64,000 bases of DNA from NCBI RefSeq assembly GCF_009882985.1, contig NZ_WTUZ01000039.1, forward strand, positions 604,129 through 668,128. Direction: 5' to 3'. This DNA comes from Paenibacillus silvestris. Lineage in GTDB: Bacteria > Bacillota > Bacilli > Paenibacillales > NBRC-103111. This document shows, in pieces, positions 1 to 8,300 of the stretch (its first letter is position 1; each line of letters starts with the position of its first letter). The position numbers and the translations under genes are program-made. The notes beneath the pieces were generated by a model that was given only the letters and a program-made list of their open reading frames with translations, was not told the DNA's origin and ran no database searches.

Positions 1-591
1 GAATGGGCATATACCTTCGAGCAAATGCGGTTGGACGGCATTGTTCCTCCAGCAGAGATTAATCTCTCCGATAAGGAGTTTGATCCTAATCTCGATTTGT
101 TAGTAGCCGGCAAAATCATTATGAGAATGTCCTTCTCCAACAATCTAGGCGGCTGGGACAGCTTGAAGAAAGGTGCATATGCGCTTGTCACCATGCCGAG
201 ATCACAGCAAGCAGGCGGGTGGCTGAAGCCCTCGATGTTCTTCGGTGTTTCAGCGAACAGCAATTACCCGGAAGAGGCGAAGGCATTCACCGATTGGTTC
301 ATCAATGATCCGGAAGCCGGGGCCATCCTAAAGACTGTTCGCGGGCTGCCTGTTAATAACGAGATTGCAGGTTCTATTGAAAAGTACATGAGTGACATCG
401 ACAAGGACGGATTGAGCATGTTCTATGCGACCTTAAAAAACGGTCAAGCTTATAGTCCTGGCCCGAACGGTTGGATCAATTATGTGGATAGGGACTGGCC
501 GTTGGTCAGGGATCAACTGAGCTTTGGCAGAATTACGCCAGAGGAAGCGCTGGAGCTGCTTAGAGTGGCTGCGCAAAAATATGAAAACTAG
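1..591 (+). CDS. Extracellular sugar-binding protein of an ABC transporter, C-terminal part (5' truncated)
   Basis: The reading frame is open from base 1 and ends with TAG at 589-591, so the start lies outside the window and about 197 residues remain. The visible part has the C-lobe pattern of family 1 extracellular solute-binding proteins (periplasmic-binding-protein fold). A G-W-L-K-P stretch leads into a segment resembling FFGVSANS, followed by an E-E-A-K-A-F-T-D-W-F helix and then N-D-P-E-A. Such lipoproteins bind oligosaccharides outside the cell and deliver them to a two-permease ABC importer. Its permeases would lie to the left and are not visible. The GntR, kinase and response-regulator genes to the right probably control it. 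The family call is firm; the substrate is unknown. Confidence 0.85.
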   Translation, partial: EWAYTFEQMRLDGIVPPAEINLSDKEFDPNLDLLVAGKIIMRMSFSNNLGGWDSLKKGAYALVTMPRSQQAGGWLKPSMFFGVSANSNYPEEAKAFTDWFINDPEAGAILKTVRGLPVNNEIAGSIEKYMSDIDKDGLSMFYATLKNGQAYSPGPNGWINYVDRDWPLVRDQLSFGRITPEEALELLRVAAQKYEN

Positions 592-618
592 TTGTGTCTT
601 TAAACTGTTTGGCATATC

Positions 619-627
619 TGGTATACT
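619..627 (+). promoter_or_regulatory. Candidate extended -10 promoter for the first GntR gene
   Basis: TGGTATACT reads as an extended -10 (TG-n-TATACT) 36 nt upstream of the GTG start at 663. No convincing -35 lies 17 bp further upstream. This is the only promoter-like signal in the short gap after the solute-binding protein gene, and it is weak. Confidence 0.35.
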
Positions 628-662
628 AATCATATTAGATGTATCAGGAGGAGTGTTATCCG

Positions 663-1355
663 GTGGACATGAAGCTTCCCGTTTCTTCGCGTGATACCAA
701 GGGTCTACTGATTCGGGATCACGTGTACAATACGCTAAAAAATAATATCATGGAGTTAAAACTTGAGCCAGGCCGTCTCATTTCGGAGAAGGAAGTTATC
801 GAGATGCTTCAAGTAAGCAAAACTCCTATTCGAGAAGCCTTAGTGTTACTCGCTCAAGAAGATTTAATTGAGACCGTTCCGCAGAAGGGGACTTATATTT
901 CACTGATTGATCTCGGGCTTGTGGAAGAAGCTAGATTCGTTCGAGAAACGATGGAAAGGGAGATTGTACGCAGAGCTTGCCAAGATCTGAAGACGGAGCA
1001 GATTATGCAGCTGCAGCATCTCCATTCTCTTCAGGAGTTATGTGTGGAAGAGAAAAACTATGAACGCTTTTTTGAATTAGATGAAGAGTTTCATAGAACG
1101 ATCATTGTGGGCTGCGGCAAAACGCATACATGGAGCATGCTGGAGCAGATGAATGTCCATTACAACAGGGTTCGTATTCTGCGACTTGCAGATGACGAAG
1201 ACTGGAGGCTTATCCTAGAGCAGCATCAAGGGATTATTCAGGCAATTCGCGATAAAGACCCGGACCGTGCGGAGAAAATTATGGGTGAGCATTTAAGCAG
1301 AGTACGGTTTGAAAAAGAAGAATTAAAGAACAAATATCCAACGTATTTTAAATAG
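663..1355 (+). CDS. GntR-family transcriptional regulator, FadR/FCD subfamily
   Basis: This 230-residue regulator has an N-terminal winged helix-turn-helix followed by an FCD ligand-binding domain. The DNA-binding region shows the usual pattern: a predicted VRD-like start, L-E-P-G, the VSKTPIREAL recognition segment, and V-P-Q-K-G-T-Y in the wing. The FCD half carries the D-E-E-F-H, E-Q-H-Q and E-H-L-S motifs that supply the metal/ligand histidines. I chose the GTG at 663 because AGGAGGAG at 646-653 sits 9 nt before it; a longer frame from 639 would put that site inside the gene. FCD-GntR proteins commonly sense sugar acids or other organic acids. It lies between a sugar-binding protein gene and a two-component system, and a paralogue lies just beyond the response regulator. 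The ligand is unknown. Confidence 0.9.
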   Translation: MDMKLPVSSRDTKGLLIRDHVYNTLKNNIMELKLEPGRLISEKEVIEMLQVSKTPIREALVLLAQEDLIETVPQKGTYISLIDLGLVEEARFVRETMEREIVRRACQDLKTEQIMQLQHLHSLQELCVEEKNYERFFELDEEFHRTIIVGCGKTHTWSMLEQMNVHYNRVRILRLADDEDWRLILEQHQGIIQAIRDKDPDRAEKIMGEHLSRVRFEKEELKNKYPTYFK

Positions 1356-1365
1356 GATGTTAACC

Positions 1366-1398
1366 TCGAAGACCTGTCGATACTCGGCAGGTCTTCGA
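1366..1398 (+). terminator. Hairpin between GntR and the sensor kinase
   Basis: TCGAAGACCTG pairs perfectly with CAGGTCTTCGA, and the stem can extend inward with one G-U pair to a 3-nt loop. Only TTAGT follows instead of a T run, so this is a weak or partial terminator. It could separate GntR from the kinase gene or stabilise the GntR transcript. Confidence 0.6.
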
Positions 1399-1426
1399 TT
1401 AGTCTGAAGTGCTACTTGTGGAGAGG

Positions 1427-3196
1427 ATGGTTGGTCTGAAAGTGTTCAATCCGTTTAAAAAGTATCGCATTGATCGGTTATTCTTCTACAGCTTTGCCAC
1501 GTTAATTGTAATTGTGCTCACTTTAACGGTCTTGATCAGCTTTCGTATGTCATCGAACGAACTGGCCCAAACGACGTCGCTTTATCAGCATAAACTCCTT
1601 GTAGAGTTAAATAAGGAAATTTCTACTCGGCTTCAATCCATTGAGCAGATCTCCCTCTCCTTATCTCGTGAGGAGCAGCTCATATCTTACCTTCGAGTAC
1701 AGAAGGATGAGTATCAGCGCTATCAAGAGTCAAGGAACGTAGCCCAAACATTGGCCAACGTCACGTACTCCATTCCCATGATCCAAGGGATTGATCTGTA
1801 TATGGATGAGCCGGTATTCGGCGATTCCAAGAGTTATATTCAATATATTGAAAGGTCCGCGGCTTCAAGTCAAATATGGTACAGCGCCTTGCAAGATAAC
1901 GATTCAACCTTGTCTAGTGAACACGTGATTCCAAGTTTCCAAGGGACGGTACCTGTTTTGAGTTATGCTAGAAAAATTATGTATGACAATAAATATTTGG
2001 GTATCCTTGTCATCCATATCAAGGCCGACAGTATTCGAGCTGCATTGGCGGGACAATCATCGGAAGTAAATCGTTTGATACTCGACGATACAGGCAAATT
2101 ATTATTGCACACGGGGAATACCTCGAATCACGTTCAGTTGTCACAGTGGCTGGAACATAAATTGGACGATTCCGGCTATACGCGGATTCGGGGAGAAGCT
2201 GGATTAGATGATAACTTATTGGTGTATTCCAAGTCACCTAGTTCACATTGGATTCTAGTAGAAGTAACGCCTTGGGAGCAAATAACGGCTGGTGGATTTA
2301 AGCTTGCGGAAGCAGTTGGAATCATAGGTGTAATAGCTATTCTCTTAGCCTTGCTGCTTGCTTTATGGCTTAGCAAGCAATTTACCAAACCGATTAAATA
2401 TTTGATTAGCATGATGTCGGCATATTCGTTAGGTGGAAAGAAAATCAATGTACCTAAGGACTATGAGAACGAATTTGGCTACTTGTTCTTAGGGTATTCC
2501 AAACAGAATGAACGGATTGAGGAACTGTATCGTTCGCTGCAAATCCGTCATGAACAGCAGCGCAAAGCGGAGATTGAGGCTTTGCAGGCGAATATCAATC
2601 CTCATTTTTTATATAATACGCTGGACCAATTGAACTGGATGGCTATAACTCGAGGTCAGCATGAGATCAGCAGAATCATAGAATTAATGGGGCGAATGTT
2701 CCGCATAGGACTCTCGAATGGGGAGAGCTTCGTGACCTTGGCGGAGGAAGTGATGCATGTGGAAAGCTATTTGGAGATCCAACAATTGCGCTGGAAAACC
2801 GGGCTTGAGTATGCGATCACGGTAAGCAAAGACATTAAGCAGTTATTCCTGCCCAAGCTGATTCTTCAACCTTTTGTAGAAAATTGCATCATTCATGGCT
2901 TTGCAGTTCGTAGTACAGGATGCATTCAGCTAAACATTGGAGTAAGTAATGATACCTTGCATATCGTCATTGAGGATGATGGAGTTGGCTTACAGATGAA
3001 GTCGGACAAGCAGCAGCAACGGCATACAGGAGGCTATGGCGTTCGCAATGTGAAGGAGCGGATCAAAGGCTATTTCGGGGATCATTACGGAGCTGTCTTG
3101 AAGCCGCGTGAAGAAGGCGGGACGATTGTTCACATCACGCTGCCAGCCTTAACGTCACGCCCGGATTCAACCCTTTGGGGGAAACACCCAGATTAA
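1427..3196 (+). CDS. Two-component sensor histidine kinase, YesM-like (HPK7)
   Basis: A 589-residue membrane sensor that pairs with the response regulator immediately downstream. A first membrane helix lies near residues 20-42, followed by a roughly 250-residue extracellular region of the Cache type. A second helix lies near 290-312 (GIIGVIAILLALLLALW), then HAMP. The kinase part has the His_kinase motif N-P-H-F-L-Y-N-T-L with the phospho-accepting His near residue 393. The ATPase part shows the N box (NCIIHGF), the G1 box (EDDGVGL) and the G2 box (GGYGVRNVKERI). Families of this kind sense extracellular carbohydrate, often through a binding protein, and switch on the adjacent uptake genes. 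The start is uncertain: GGAGAGG at 1420-1426 abuts ATG 1427, and GTG 1442 is a better-spaced alternative. Confidence 0.93.
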   Translation: MVGLKVFNPFKKYRIDRLFFYSFATLIVIVLTLTVLISFRMSSNELAQTTSLYQHKLLVELNKEISTRLQSIEQISLSLSREEQLISYLRVQKDEYQRYQESRNVAQTLANVTYSIPMIQGIDLYMDEPVFGDSKSYIQYIERSAASSQIWYSALQDNDSTLSSEHVIPSFQGTVPVLSYARKIMYDNKYLGILVIHIKADSIRAALAGQSSEVNRLILDDTGKLLLHTGNTSNHVQLSQWLEHKLDDSGYTRIRGEAGLDDNLLVYSKSPSSHWILVEVTPWEQITAGGFKLAEAVGIIGVIAILLALLLALWLSKQFTKPIKYLISMMSAYSLGGKKINVPKDYENEFGYLFLGYSKQNERIEELYRSLQIRHEQQRKAEIEALQANINPHFLYNTLDQLNWMAITRGQHEISRIIELMGRMFRIGLSNGESFVTLAEEVMHVESYLEIQQLRWKTGLEYAITVSKDIKQLFLPKLILQPFVENCIIHGFAVRSTGCIQLNIGVSNDTLHIVIEDDGVGLQMKSDKQQQRHTGGYGVRNVKERIKGYFGDHYGAVLKPREEGGTIVHITLPALTSRPDSTLWGKHPD

Positions 3197-3235
3197 TTTG
3201 AATGGATTTTATAATAATTTGTGCATTAGTCGCAT

Positions 3236-3247
3236 TTAAGCGCTTAA
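3236..3247 (+). promoter_or_regulatory. Palindrome TTAAGCGCTTAA, cre-like operator candidate
   Basis: A perfect 12-bp palindrome lies in the 90-bp gap between kinase and response regulator, about 40 bp before the response-regulator start. Its core AAGCGCTT matches the centre of CcpA catabolite-response elements, but the outer TG/CA positions do not fit. This could be a degenerate cre site or another regulator's operator. Confidence 0.3.
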
Positions 3248-3286
3248 GAGATCATGCTATCATTTCATTTAGGAGGTTTCCAAACT

Positions 3287-4906
3287 ATGTGGAGAATCGC
3301 AATCATTGACGATGATCGCCAAGTGCTTCAGGGCATGAAGTTGGCCATCCCTTGGGAGGCGCTGAATGCCGAATACGTCGGGGAAGCCATGACCGGTGAA
3401 GATGGTTTACAAATGGTATTGGAAGCTCAGCCGGATATCGTCATTACGGACATTTATATGCCTGTCATGAATGGTATTGATATGATTGAGCGGTTGCGTG
3501 AAGAGGGGTTTCAAGGGAAAATTATCATACTAAGCGGCTATTCCGATTTTGAATTCGCAAGGCAGGCCTTACGGTTTCAGGTAAGTGATTATGTGTCCAA
3601 GCCTATTTCCTTGCAAACGCTTAACTCTGTTCTTTCCAAAGTGATTGAGGAGCTTACGGATGAGGAAGAACAACGAATGAAGCAGGTTGATCTTGAGCAG
3701 AAGCTATCGATGTACGAGCCTTTTGTCCAGAGGGAATGGGTTCAATCCGCCGTTGCGGGCACACTCGGAAGTAACTGGCATGAGTCTATGCTGCCGCCTC
3801 AGTTTCATTATTGGCAAAACAAAACACATATTGTCTTGGGAATCGAAATTGTTCGTGATTTACGCGCCAGTGAAGTCTTGCTGTCGGATTGGAACTTATT
3901 CCGATTTGCTGTTCATAATATCGTTTCGGAGATCGTTAGAGAGCAATTTGAAAATTATGAATACACCAATCTGCACAGCACACGCTCAGCGTTGTTGTTA
4001 CATCTAGATACAGAGGAAGCATACACGGATTCCTTAGTGAAGTTAACTAAGCTCTCCATCCGAATCATAGAATGCATTAGACTTCATTTGAAATTAACGG
4101 TTCGTGTTGGTATTGGGGCGATTAAATCGCATTGGATGGATATTCCCGATTCTACGGAAGAAGCCTTCCGTGCTATGGACCTCAAGGAGCAGCGCGTAAA
4201 CACCATCTATGATGTGTTCATGTACAGCAATACGTTCAAAGGGGAAAAGGAAACGGCTAGAATACGGCCTGTGAAATTATATTCTGAACTTGCCGGGGCA
4301 ATTAAAATATCTCACGAGGCCAGGGCTTATGAGATTATCGAGATGCATGTAGAAGCGATTGAGCGGAATATGCTGTCGAGTACACCTGATTACCTACAGA
4401 TGCTGGCGGGTGAGCTTTGGGGGATTTTTGCTTATTGCCTGTATGAGGTTGGGATGGTGCTGGATGATCTGTTTTCCAATGAGCAAGTGGTCATGGAAAT
4501 GGCTGGTATTACCAAGTCTGAGCATCTGGCCAAATGGTTAAAAGAGAAAATATCCGTGATTTGCACAAGCAGAGAATTCAAGGGAAACAGCAAGCATCAG
4601 CAAGTCGCCGACTTCATGACACAGTATATCCATGAACACTATATGGAAGATATTAATCTCACTGATTTTACAAGCAAAGTTTACGTCTCTAGAAATTATC
4701 TGGCTATCATCTTTAAAAATGCTACAGGAGAAACCTTTAACAACTATCTGACTCGTGTACGAATCGAGAAAGCAAAGGAGCTGCTCTTGGATCGCAATAT
4801 GCTGGTTTATGAAGTGGCCAAAAGAGTGGGGTATAAAAACGTTCCCTATTTTAGCAACCTGTTCAAAAAATATACCGGCATGAATCCAACTGACCTAGTG
4901 AAATGA
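3287..4906 (+). CDS. Response regulator, YesN-like, with AraC-type DNA-binding domain
   Basis: A 539-residue cytoplasmic regulator. Residues 1-125 form a CheY receiver domain with acidic D-D-D near the N-terminus, the phospho-acceptor Asp in T-D-I-Y-M-P near residue 55, and the conserved Lys in S-K-P near 105. A poorly conserved middle region of about 300 residues follows. The last 100 residues are an AraC double helix-turn-helix: a V-Y-V-S-R-N-Y-L first helix, then R-I-E-K-A-K-E-L-L, and the closing V-P-Y-F-S-N-L-F-K-K-Y-T-G pattern. The ATG at 3287 follows AGGAGG at 3271-3276; a longer frame from 3254 would include that site. It is the partner of the upstream kinase. Its regulon is probably the sugar transporter to the left of the window, as in the YesM/YesN systems. 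Confidence 0.93.
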   Translation: MWRIAIIDDDRQVLQGMKLAIPWEALNAEYVGEAMTGEDGLQMVLEAQPDIVITDIYMPVMNGIDMIERLREEGFQGKIIILSGYSDFEFARQALRFQVSDYVSKPISLQTLNSVLSKVIEELTDEEEQRMKQVDLEQKLSMYEPFVQREWVQSAVAGTLGSNWHESMLPPQFHYWQNKTHIVLGIEIVRDLRASEVLLSDWNLFRFAVHNIVSEIVREQFENYEYTNLHSTRSALLLHLDTEEAYTDSLVKLTKLSIRIIECIRLHLKLTVRVGIGAIKSHWMDIPDSTEEAFRAMDLKEQRVNTIYDVFMYSNTFKGEKETARIRPVKLYSELAGAIKISHEARAYEIIEMHVEAIERNMLSSTPDYLQMLAGELWGIFAYCLYEVGMVLDDLFSNEQVVMEMAGITKSEHLAKWLKEKISVICTSREFKGNSKHQQVADFMTQYIHEHYMEDINLTDFTSKVYVSRNYLAIIFKNATGETFNNYLTRVRIEKAKELLLDRNMLVYEVAKRVGYKNVPYFSNLFKKYTGMNPTDLVK

Positions 4907-4907
4907 A

Positions 4908-5621
4908 GTGAAGAAAATCAATCTTTCCATAGGGGTGAGTCCATTGTCTTTGCAACTTCATGATGTGAGTGGTTCCGTGCGGGACCAAGTGTATGAAGCG
5001 TTGAAGGATAACATGATTGAAATGAGCTGGAAGCCAGGGACGCTGATCTCGGAATCGATGGCTGCGGAGATGATGCTCGTTAGCCGCAGAGTCATTCGTG
5101 AAGCATTTGCGAGGTTGGCGAAGATCAGATTAGTGGACATTATTCCTCAAAAGGGCTGTTATATTACGAAAATCGATTTCACACATGTAGATGAAACCGG
5201 TTTCATACGAGAGCAGCTGGAGGCGGAAGTGATTCGCTTGGCGTGTATGAGGATGACGGCGGATCATATTACCGTGCTTCAGGATTTGCTTGAACAGCAG
5301 GAACTTGCTCTTGAAGCGCAGCAATTCAGAACATGCATAGAACTCGATGATCAGTTTCATGAACAGATCTTCATCGGCTGCAACATGGAACGTACATGGG
5401 CTGTCCTGCAGCAAAAGTCGGTGAATAGTAAGCGGGTTCGTTTTTTGATGGAGCCAACGATAGCGTACTGGCGGACGATGATTAGTGAGCATCAGGTGAT
5501 TTTGCGAGCTATTCAGAGCAAGGACCCCGAGCAAGGGGTGGCCGTATTGCGTAACCATTTCACACTGCAGGATTTCGATAAGTTGGCTTTATTGCATAAG
5601 TATTCGATTTATTTTAAGTAG
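4908..5621 (+). CDS. Second GntR-family regulator, FadR/FCD subfamily
   Basis: A 237-residue paralogue of the GntR protein at 663-1355, with the same layout and the same C-terminal ending pattern (K-Y-x-x-Y-F-K). The FCD metal/ligand residues are kept (D-D-Q-F-H, S-E-H-Q, R-N-H-F). In the helix-turn-helix the usual S-x-T-P-I-R-E-A is changed to S-R-R-V-I-R-E-A, so the Thr-Pro pair at the start of the recognition helix is lost. This may mean altered DNA specificity. GTG 4908 starts one base after the response-regulator stop, suggesting co-transcription. TTG 4944 and TTG 4950 lie after AGGGGTGAG (4931-4939) and are alternative starts that would shorten the protein by 12-14 residues. Confidence 0.85.
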   Translation: MKKINLSIGVSPLSLQLHDVSGSVRDQVYEALKDNMIEMSWKPGTLISESMAAEMMLVSRRVIREAFARLAKIRLVDIIPQKGCYITKIDFTHVDETGFIREQLEAEVIRLACMRMTADHITVLQDLLEQQELALEAQQFRTCIELDDQFHEQIFIGCNMERTWAVLQQKSVNSKRVRFLMEPTIAYWRTMISEHQVILRAIQSKDPEQGVAVLRNHFTLQDFDKLALLHKYSIYFK

Positions 5622-5767
5622 TCAGCTTGAGTGAAATCGCGGATATCCAATGCCGCATTTGTGCCGAATAAGCGAGACTGTGTCTGTTAGCGAAGTAGCA
5701 ACAAGGCGTGAAATCAACAGAGAGGCTACTCCTCAGCCATTATTATGGCTATGGGGCAGTCGATTTC

Positions 5768-5957
5768 AATTAACAGGAAATTCTCCCGCTATTTCATGGA
5801 GTTACTCAGCTATAATGAGAATAAATGGAATTTCTCCTGTTAATTGAGACATTTGAGCTGGAAAACGGGATCTCGGAGCGGATTAGCTGGAGAATTTCCA
5901 GTTAATTGGATTTTCGAGCCTGGTCATGCTGAAATAGCGGGAGAATTTCCCGTTAAT
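5768..5957. repeat. Intergenic repeat family A, copy 1
   Basis: The unit begins AATTAACAGGAAATTCT and runs through CCGCTATTTCATGGAGT and AATAAATGGAATTTCTCC to AATTTCCAGTTAATTGG. A further GAAATAGCGGGAGAATTTCC arm ends near 5957. It aligns over about 150 bp, in the same order and orientation, with 18988-19129. The two ends of the first 80 bp are inverted (AATTAACAGG against CCTGTTAATT), so the unit can fold. It has no coding content and lies between operons. Confidence 0.75.
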
Positions 5958-6031
5958 ATTAAATTAGCTTACCGCGTGAGCGATTCGGTGAAGGGGGACG
6001 AACCTCTTTACTTCACAGATACAGTTGGTAA

Positions 6032-6088
6032 GAACAAAGAGGTTGCCCCTCCGTCATTTAAGATGACTTTAGGGCAGTCTCTTTGTCC
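6032..6088. repeat. Large intergenic hairpin, family C copy 1 (terminator-like)
   Basis: The left arm near 6033-6049 (ACAAAGAGGTTGCCC) pairs with the right arm near 6071-6087 (GGGCAGTCTCTTTGT). An inner GTCAT/ATGAC stem lies around a TTAAG loop. The hairpin at 19141-19182 has the same outer arms and the same inner GTCAT...ATGAC, so the two are copies of one element. There is no T run. It could terminate transcription from the GntR side or act as an mRNA-end stabiliser. Confidence 0.6.
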
Positions 6089-6202
6089 TTCACGCGGAAG
6101 TAGCCCCCGGCGCCGTCCGTTGTTGCTATATAATCGGACATTCTTGAGCCGTTTGCACCAGGGAATAAGCGGAGTTTCGACTGTTTTATCGCGTTTGCAT
6201 TT

Positions 6203-6226
6203 TCTTGATTTCAGCTGAAATCAAGA
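6203..6226 (+). promoter_or_regulatory. Perfect 24-bp palindrome, operator candidate for the permease operon
   Basis: TCTTGATTTCAG is followed directly by its exact reverse complement, ending at 6226. It lies 106 bp upstream of the first permease start and 177 bp upstream of nothing else coding. No T run follows, so it is unlikely to be a terminator. A dimeric regulator, for example one of the nearby GntR proteins, is the natural candidate binder, but this is inference. Confidence 0.5.
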
Positions 6227-6331
6227 GTTGGAAGGGCTTACAAAAATGTCCGATAGGCGGAAAACGGATATGGCAGCATACTGAATCTACACCGCTCGCA
6301 AGGGCGATCAACTTTCTTGGAGGTGAAGAGG

Positions 6332-7306
6332 ATGAAACGGGTGACTGCACCTAATTCAATAGAAATTGCGCAACCGGGTACCCGTGAGCATGCGAAACGC
6401 CGTGCAAGCATAACCGGAAGATTGCTGAAAGACAAATGGCTGTACGTGCTATTAGCTCCGGGATTGCTGTATTTCATTATTTTCAAATATGTCCCGATGT
6501 GGGGCGTGCTGCTTGCTTTTAAAAACTATCAGCCATTCCTTGGCTTTTGGAAAAGCGATTGGGTTGGCTTGGAGCATTTTCGCGTGTTTTTCACAAACCC
6601 TGAATTTTTTATGCTGCTTCGCAACACACTTTTGCTTTCATTTTATAATTTGCTGTTTTTCTTTCCGGCACCGATCATTCTGGCGCTTCTCTTAAATGAA
6701 GTTCGGTTGGCTTTCTTCAAAAGAACGATTCAAACGCTGATTTATGTGCCACATTTTATATCATTAGTTATCGTGGCGAGCTTGACGTATGTGTTCCTGA
6801 CAACGCAAGGCGGGATTGTGAATGAGATGCTGGAGCAGTATACGGGTGCCAAGATCGATTTCCTGGCTAGCCCAGAGTGGTTCCGTCCGATGATCATCGT
6901 TCAAACCATTTGGAAGGAATGCGGATTTGGCACAATTATCTTCCTTGCTGCTCTGGCAGGTGTGGATGTTGAGCAATATGAAGCTGCCATTATGGATGGC
7001 GCCAATCGCTTCAGACAAGTGTGGCACATTACACTGCCTTCGATTCGAAGCACGATCATCATTCTCCTTATTCTTCGGATGGGGGATGTGCTGGACAATG
7101 GTTTCGAGCAAATTTTCTTGATGCTGAACCCCTTGAATAGGGAAACAGCGGAAGTTTTCGATACTTATGTGTATATGATGGGGATTACGCAAGGCGCTTT
7201 CAGTTACAGTACTGCGGTTGGTTTATTCAAAGCCATCGTCGGCGTCATTCTTGTGCTCGGGGCAAACTGGCTGGCGAAGCGTTTCGGCCAATCCGGCATT
7301 TATTAG
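6332..7306 (+). CDS. Carbohydrate ABC transporter permease, LplB/UgpA type
   Basis: A 324-residue inner-membrane protein with about six helices. It opens with the LplB-subfamily pattern L-Y-V-L-L-A-P-G-L-L-Y-F-I-I-F-K-Y-V-P-M-W-G. The cytoplasmic EAA loop that contacts the ATPase reads E-A-A-I-M-D-G-A-N-R-F-R-Q-V-W-H-I-T-L-P. The ATG at 6332 follows GGAGGTGAAGAGG; a TTG at 6317 would start ahead of that site. It forms an operon with the second permease (19-nt gap) and the binding protein. No ATPase gene is present; such importers normally share an MsmX-type ATPase encoded elsewhere. The rhamnogalacturonan enzymes downstream suggest the cargo is a pectin-derived oligosaccharide. Confidence 0.93.
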   Translation: MKRVTAPNSIEIAQPGTREHAKRRASITGRLLKDKWLYVLLAPGLLYFIIFKYVPMWGVLLAFKNYQPFLGFWKSDWVGLEHFRVFFTNPEFFMLLRNTLLLSFYNLLFFFPAPIILALLLNEVRLAFFKRTIQTLIYVPHFISLVIVASLTYVFLTTQGGIVNEMLEQYTGAKIDFLASPEWFRPMIIVQTIWKECGFGTIIFLAALAGVDVEQYEAAIMDGANRFRQVWHITLPSIRSTIIILLILRMGDVLDNGFEQIFLMLNPLNRETAEVFDTYVYMMGITQGAFSYSTAVGLFKAIVGVILVLGANWLAKRFGQSGIY

Positions 7307-7325
7307 GTGAAGGAGGAGAGGCACA

Positions 7326-8210
7326 TTGAATACAAAATACAGAAGCTTATCAGGGACCATCTTCGACGTAAGTAATTATATCCTGCTTAGTATTATCGGT
7401 ATCGTGGCCGTTCTGCCCTTCATCTATGTGGTAGCCGGTTCATTCGCCTCGGATACGGAGCTGACGCAAAGAGCGGTCTTCCTGATTCCGAAAACGTTCA
7501 CCTTATCGGCTTACCAATTTATTTTTTCAACGGATACGATTTTGAAAAGTATTTGGGTTTCGCTTTACGTAACCATTCTGGGTACGATGGTTAATCTCTT
7601 TTTTACCGTAACGATGGCGTATGCCCTGTCCAAAAGAGGGCTTATGGGACGAAATACGGTCTTGAACATGATTGTTTTCTCTATGCTCTTCGGTGGCGGT
7701 TTAATTCCGACTTATATCGTTATTCGCGAGCTGCATATGATTGATACTTATTGGGCTCTAATGATTCCGGGGGCAATCAGCGCTTTTAATCTGATCATCG
7801 TCAAAAACTTCTTCCAAGAGCTCCCACAAGAGTTGGAGGAAGCGGCCAAAATTGACGGCTGCACAGAGCTTGGCCTTCTCTGGCGCATTGTTCTTCCTTT
7901 ATCCATGCCAGTTCTGGCTACATTCACTTTGTTTTATGCGGTTGGCCATTGGAACAACTTTTTCTCCGCCCTGTTGTATCTCAACGATCCCGCCAAATGG
8001 CCGCTTCAGGTCATGCTGAGGCAGATTGTCCTGCTCTCGCAAATGGCGGCAGGCGATATGACCACAGTCGATCCGCAATTCGTGAAGCAGCAGGAGCAGT
8101 CCATCAAAATGGCGGTTATCGTCGTCGGCACCATTCCTATTTTGCTCGTCTATCCGTTCCTGCAAAAGCATTTTGCCAAGGGGGTCCTTATTGGATCGGT
8201 CAAAGGGTAA
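7326..8210 (+). CDS. Carbohydrate ABC transporter permease, LplC/YtcP type
   Basis: A 294-residue membrane protein with six predicted helices. The ATPase-docking loop reads L-E-E-A-A-K-I-D-G-C-T-E-L-G-L, and the protein ends with the YtcP/LplC signature L-V-Y-P-F-L-Q-K-H-F-A-K-G-V-L-I-G-S-V-K-G. The start is a TTG at 7326, 9 nt after GGAGG in AGGAGGAGAGG. It is the heterodimer partner of the permease at 6332-7306. Close spacing on both sides indicates one transcript of permease, permease and binding protein. Confidence 0.93.
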   Translation: MNTKYRSLSGTIFDVSNYILLSIIGIVAVLPFIYVVAGSFASDTELTQRAVFLIPKTFTLSAYQFIFSTDTILKSIWVSLYVTILGTMVNLFFTVTMAYALSKRGLMGRNTVLNMIVFSMLFGGGLIPTYIVIRELHMIDTYWALMIPGAISAFNLIIVKNFFQELPQELEEAAKIDGCTELGLLWRIVLPLSMPVLATFTLFYAVGHWNNFFSALLYLNDPAKWPLQVMLRQIVLLSQMAAGDMTTVDPQFVKQQEQSIKMAVIVVGTIPILLVYPFLQKHFAKGVLIGSVKG

Positions 8211-8300
8211 ACGGATTACGATAGTTAATCTTTACAGTTTCTCGGCAATTCAGCTTAGGCCATGCCTGGAGACTGCCCATTTTAAAGGAGGAGCGATCAT

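Larger units (their letters stand above)
5622..6202. other. 580-bp non-coding gap with family A repeat and family C hairpin
   Basis: There is no credible gene between the second GntR and the next permease. Open frames here have no ribosome binding site, and the part of them within 5768-5957 is repeat DNA that recurs elsewhere in the window. The gap contains a family A repeat (5768-5957), a large hairpin (6032-6088) and, near the next operon, a perfect 24-bp palindrome (6203-6226). Confidence 0.7.

Noticed and set aside
5650..6218. Two overlapping open frames (about 65 and 124 codons) in the gap after the second GntR
   Set aside because: They have no ribosome binding site, run through family A and C repeat sequence that recurs elsewhere in gaps, and have no recognisable protein pattern.
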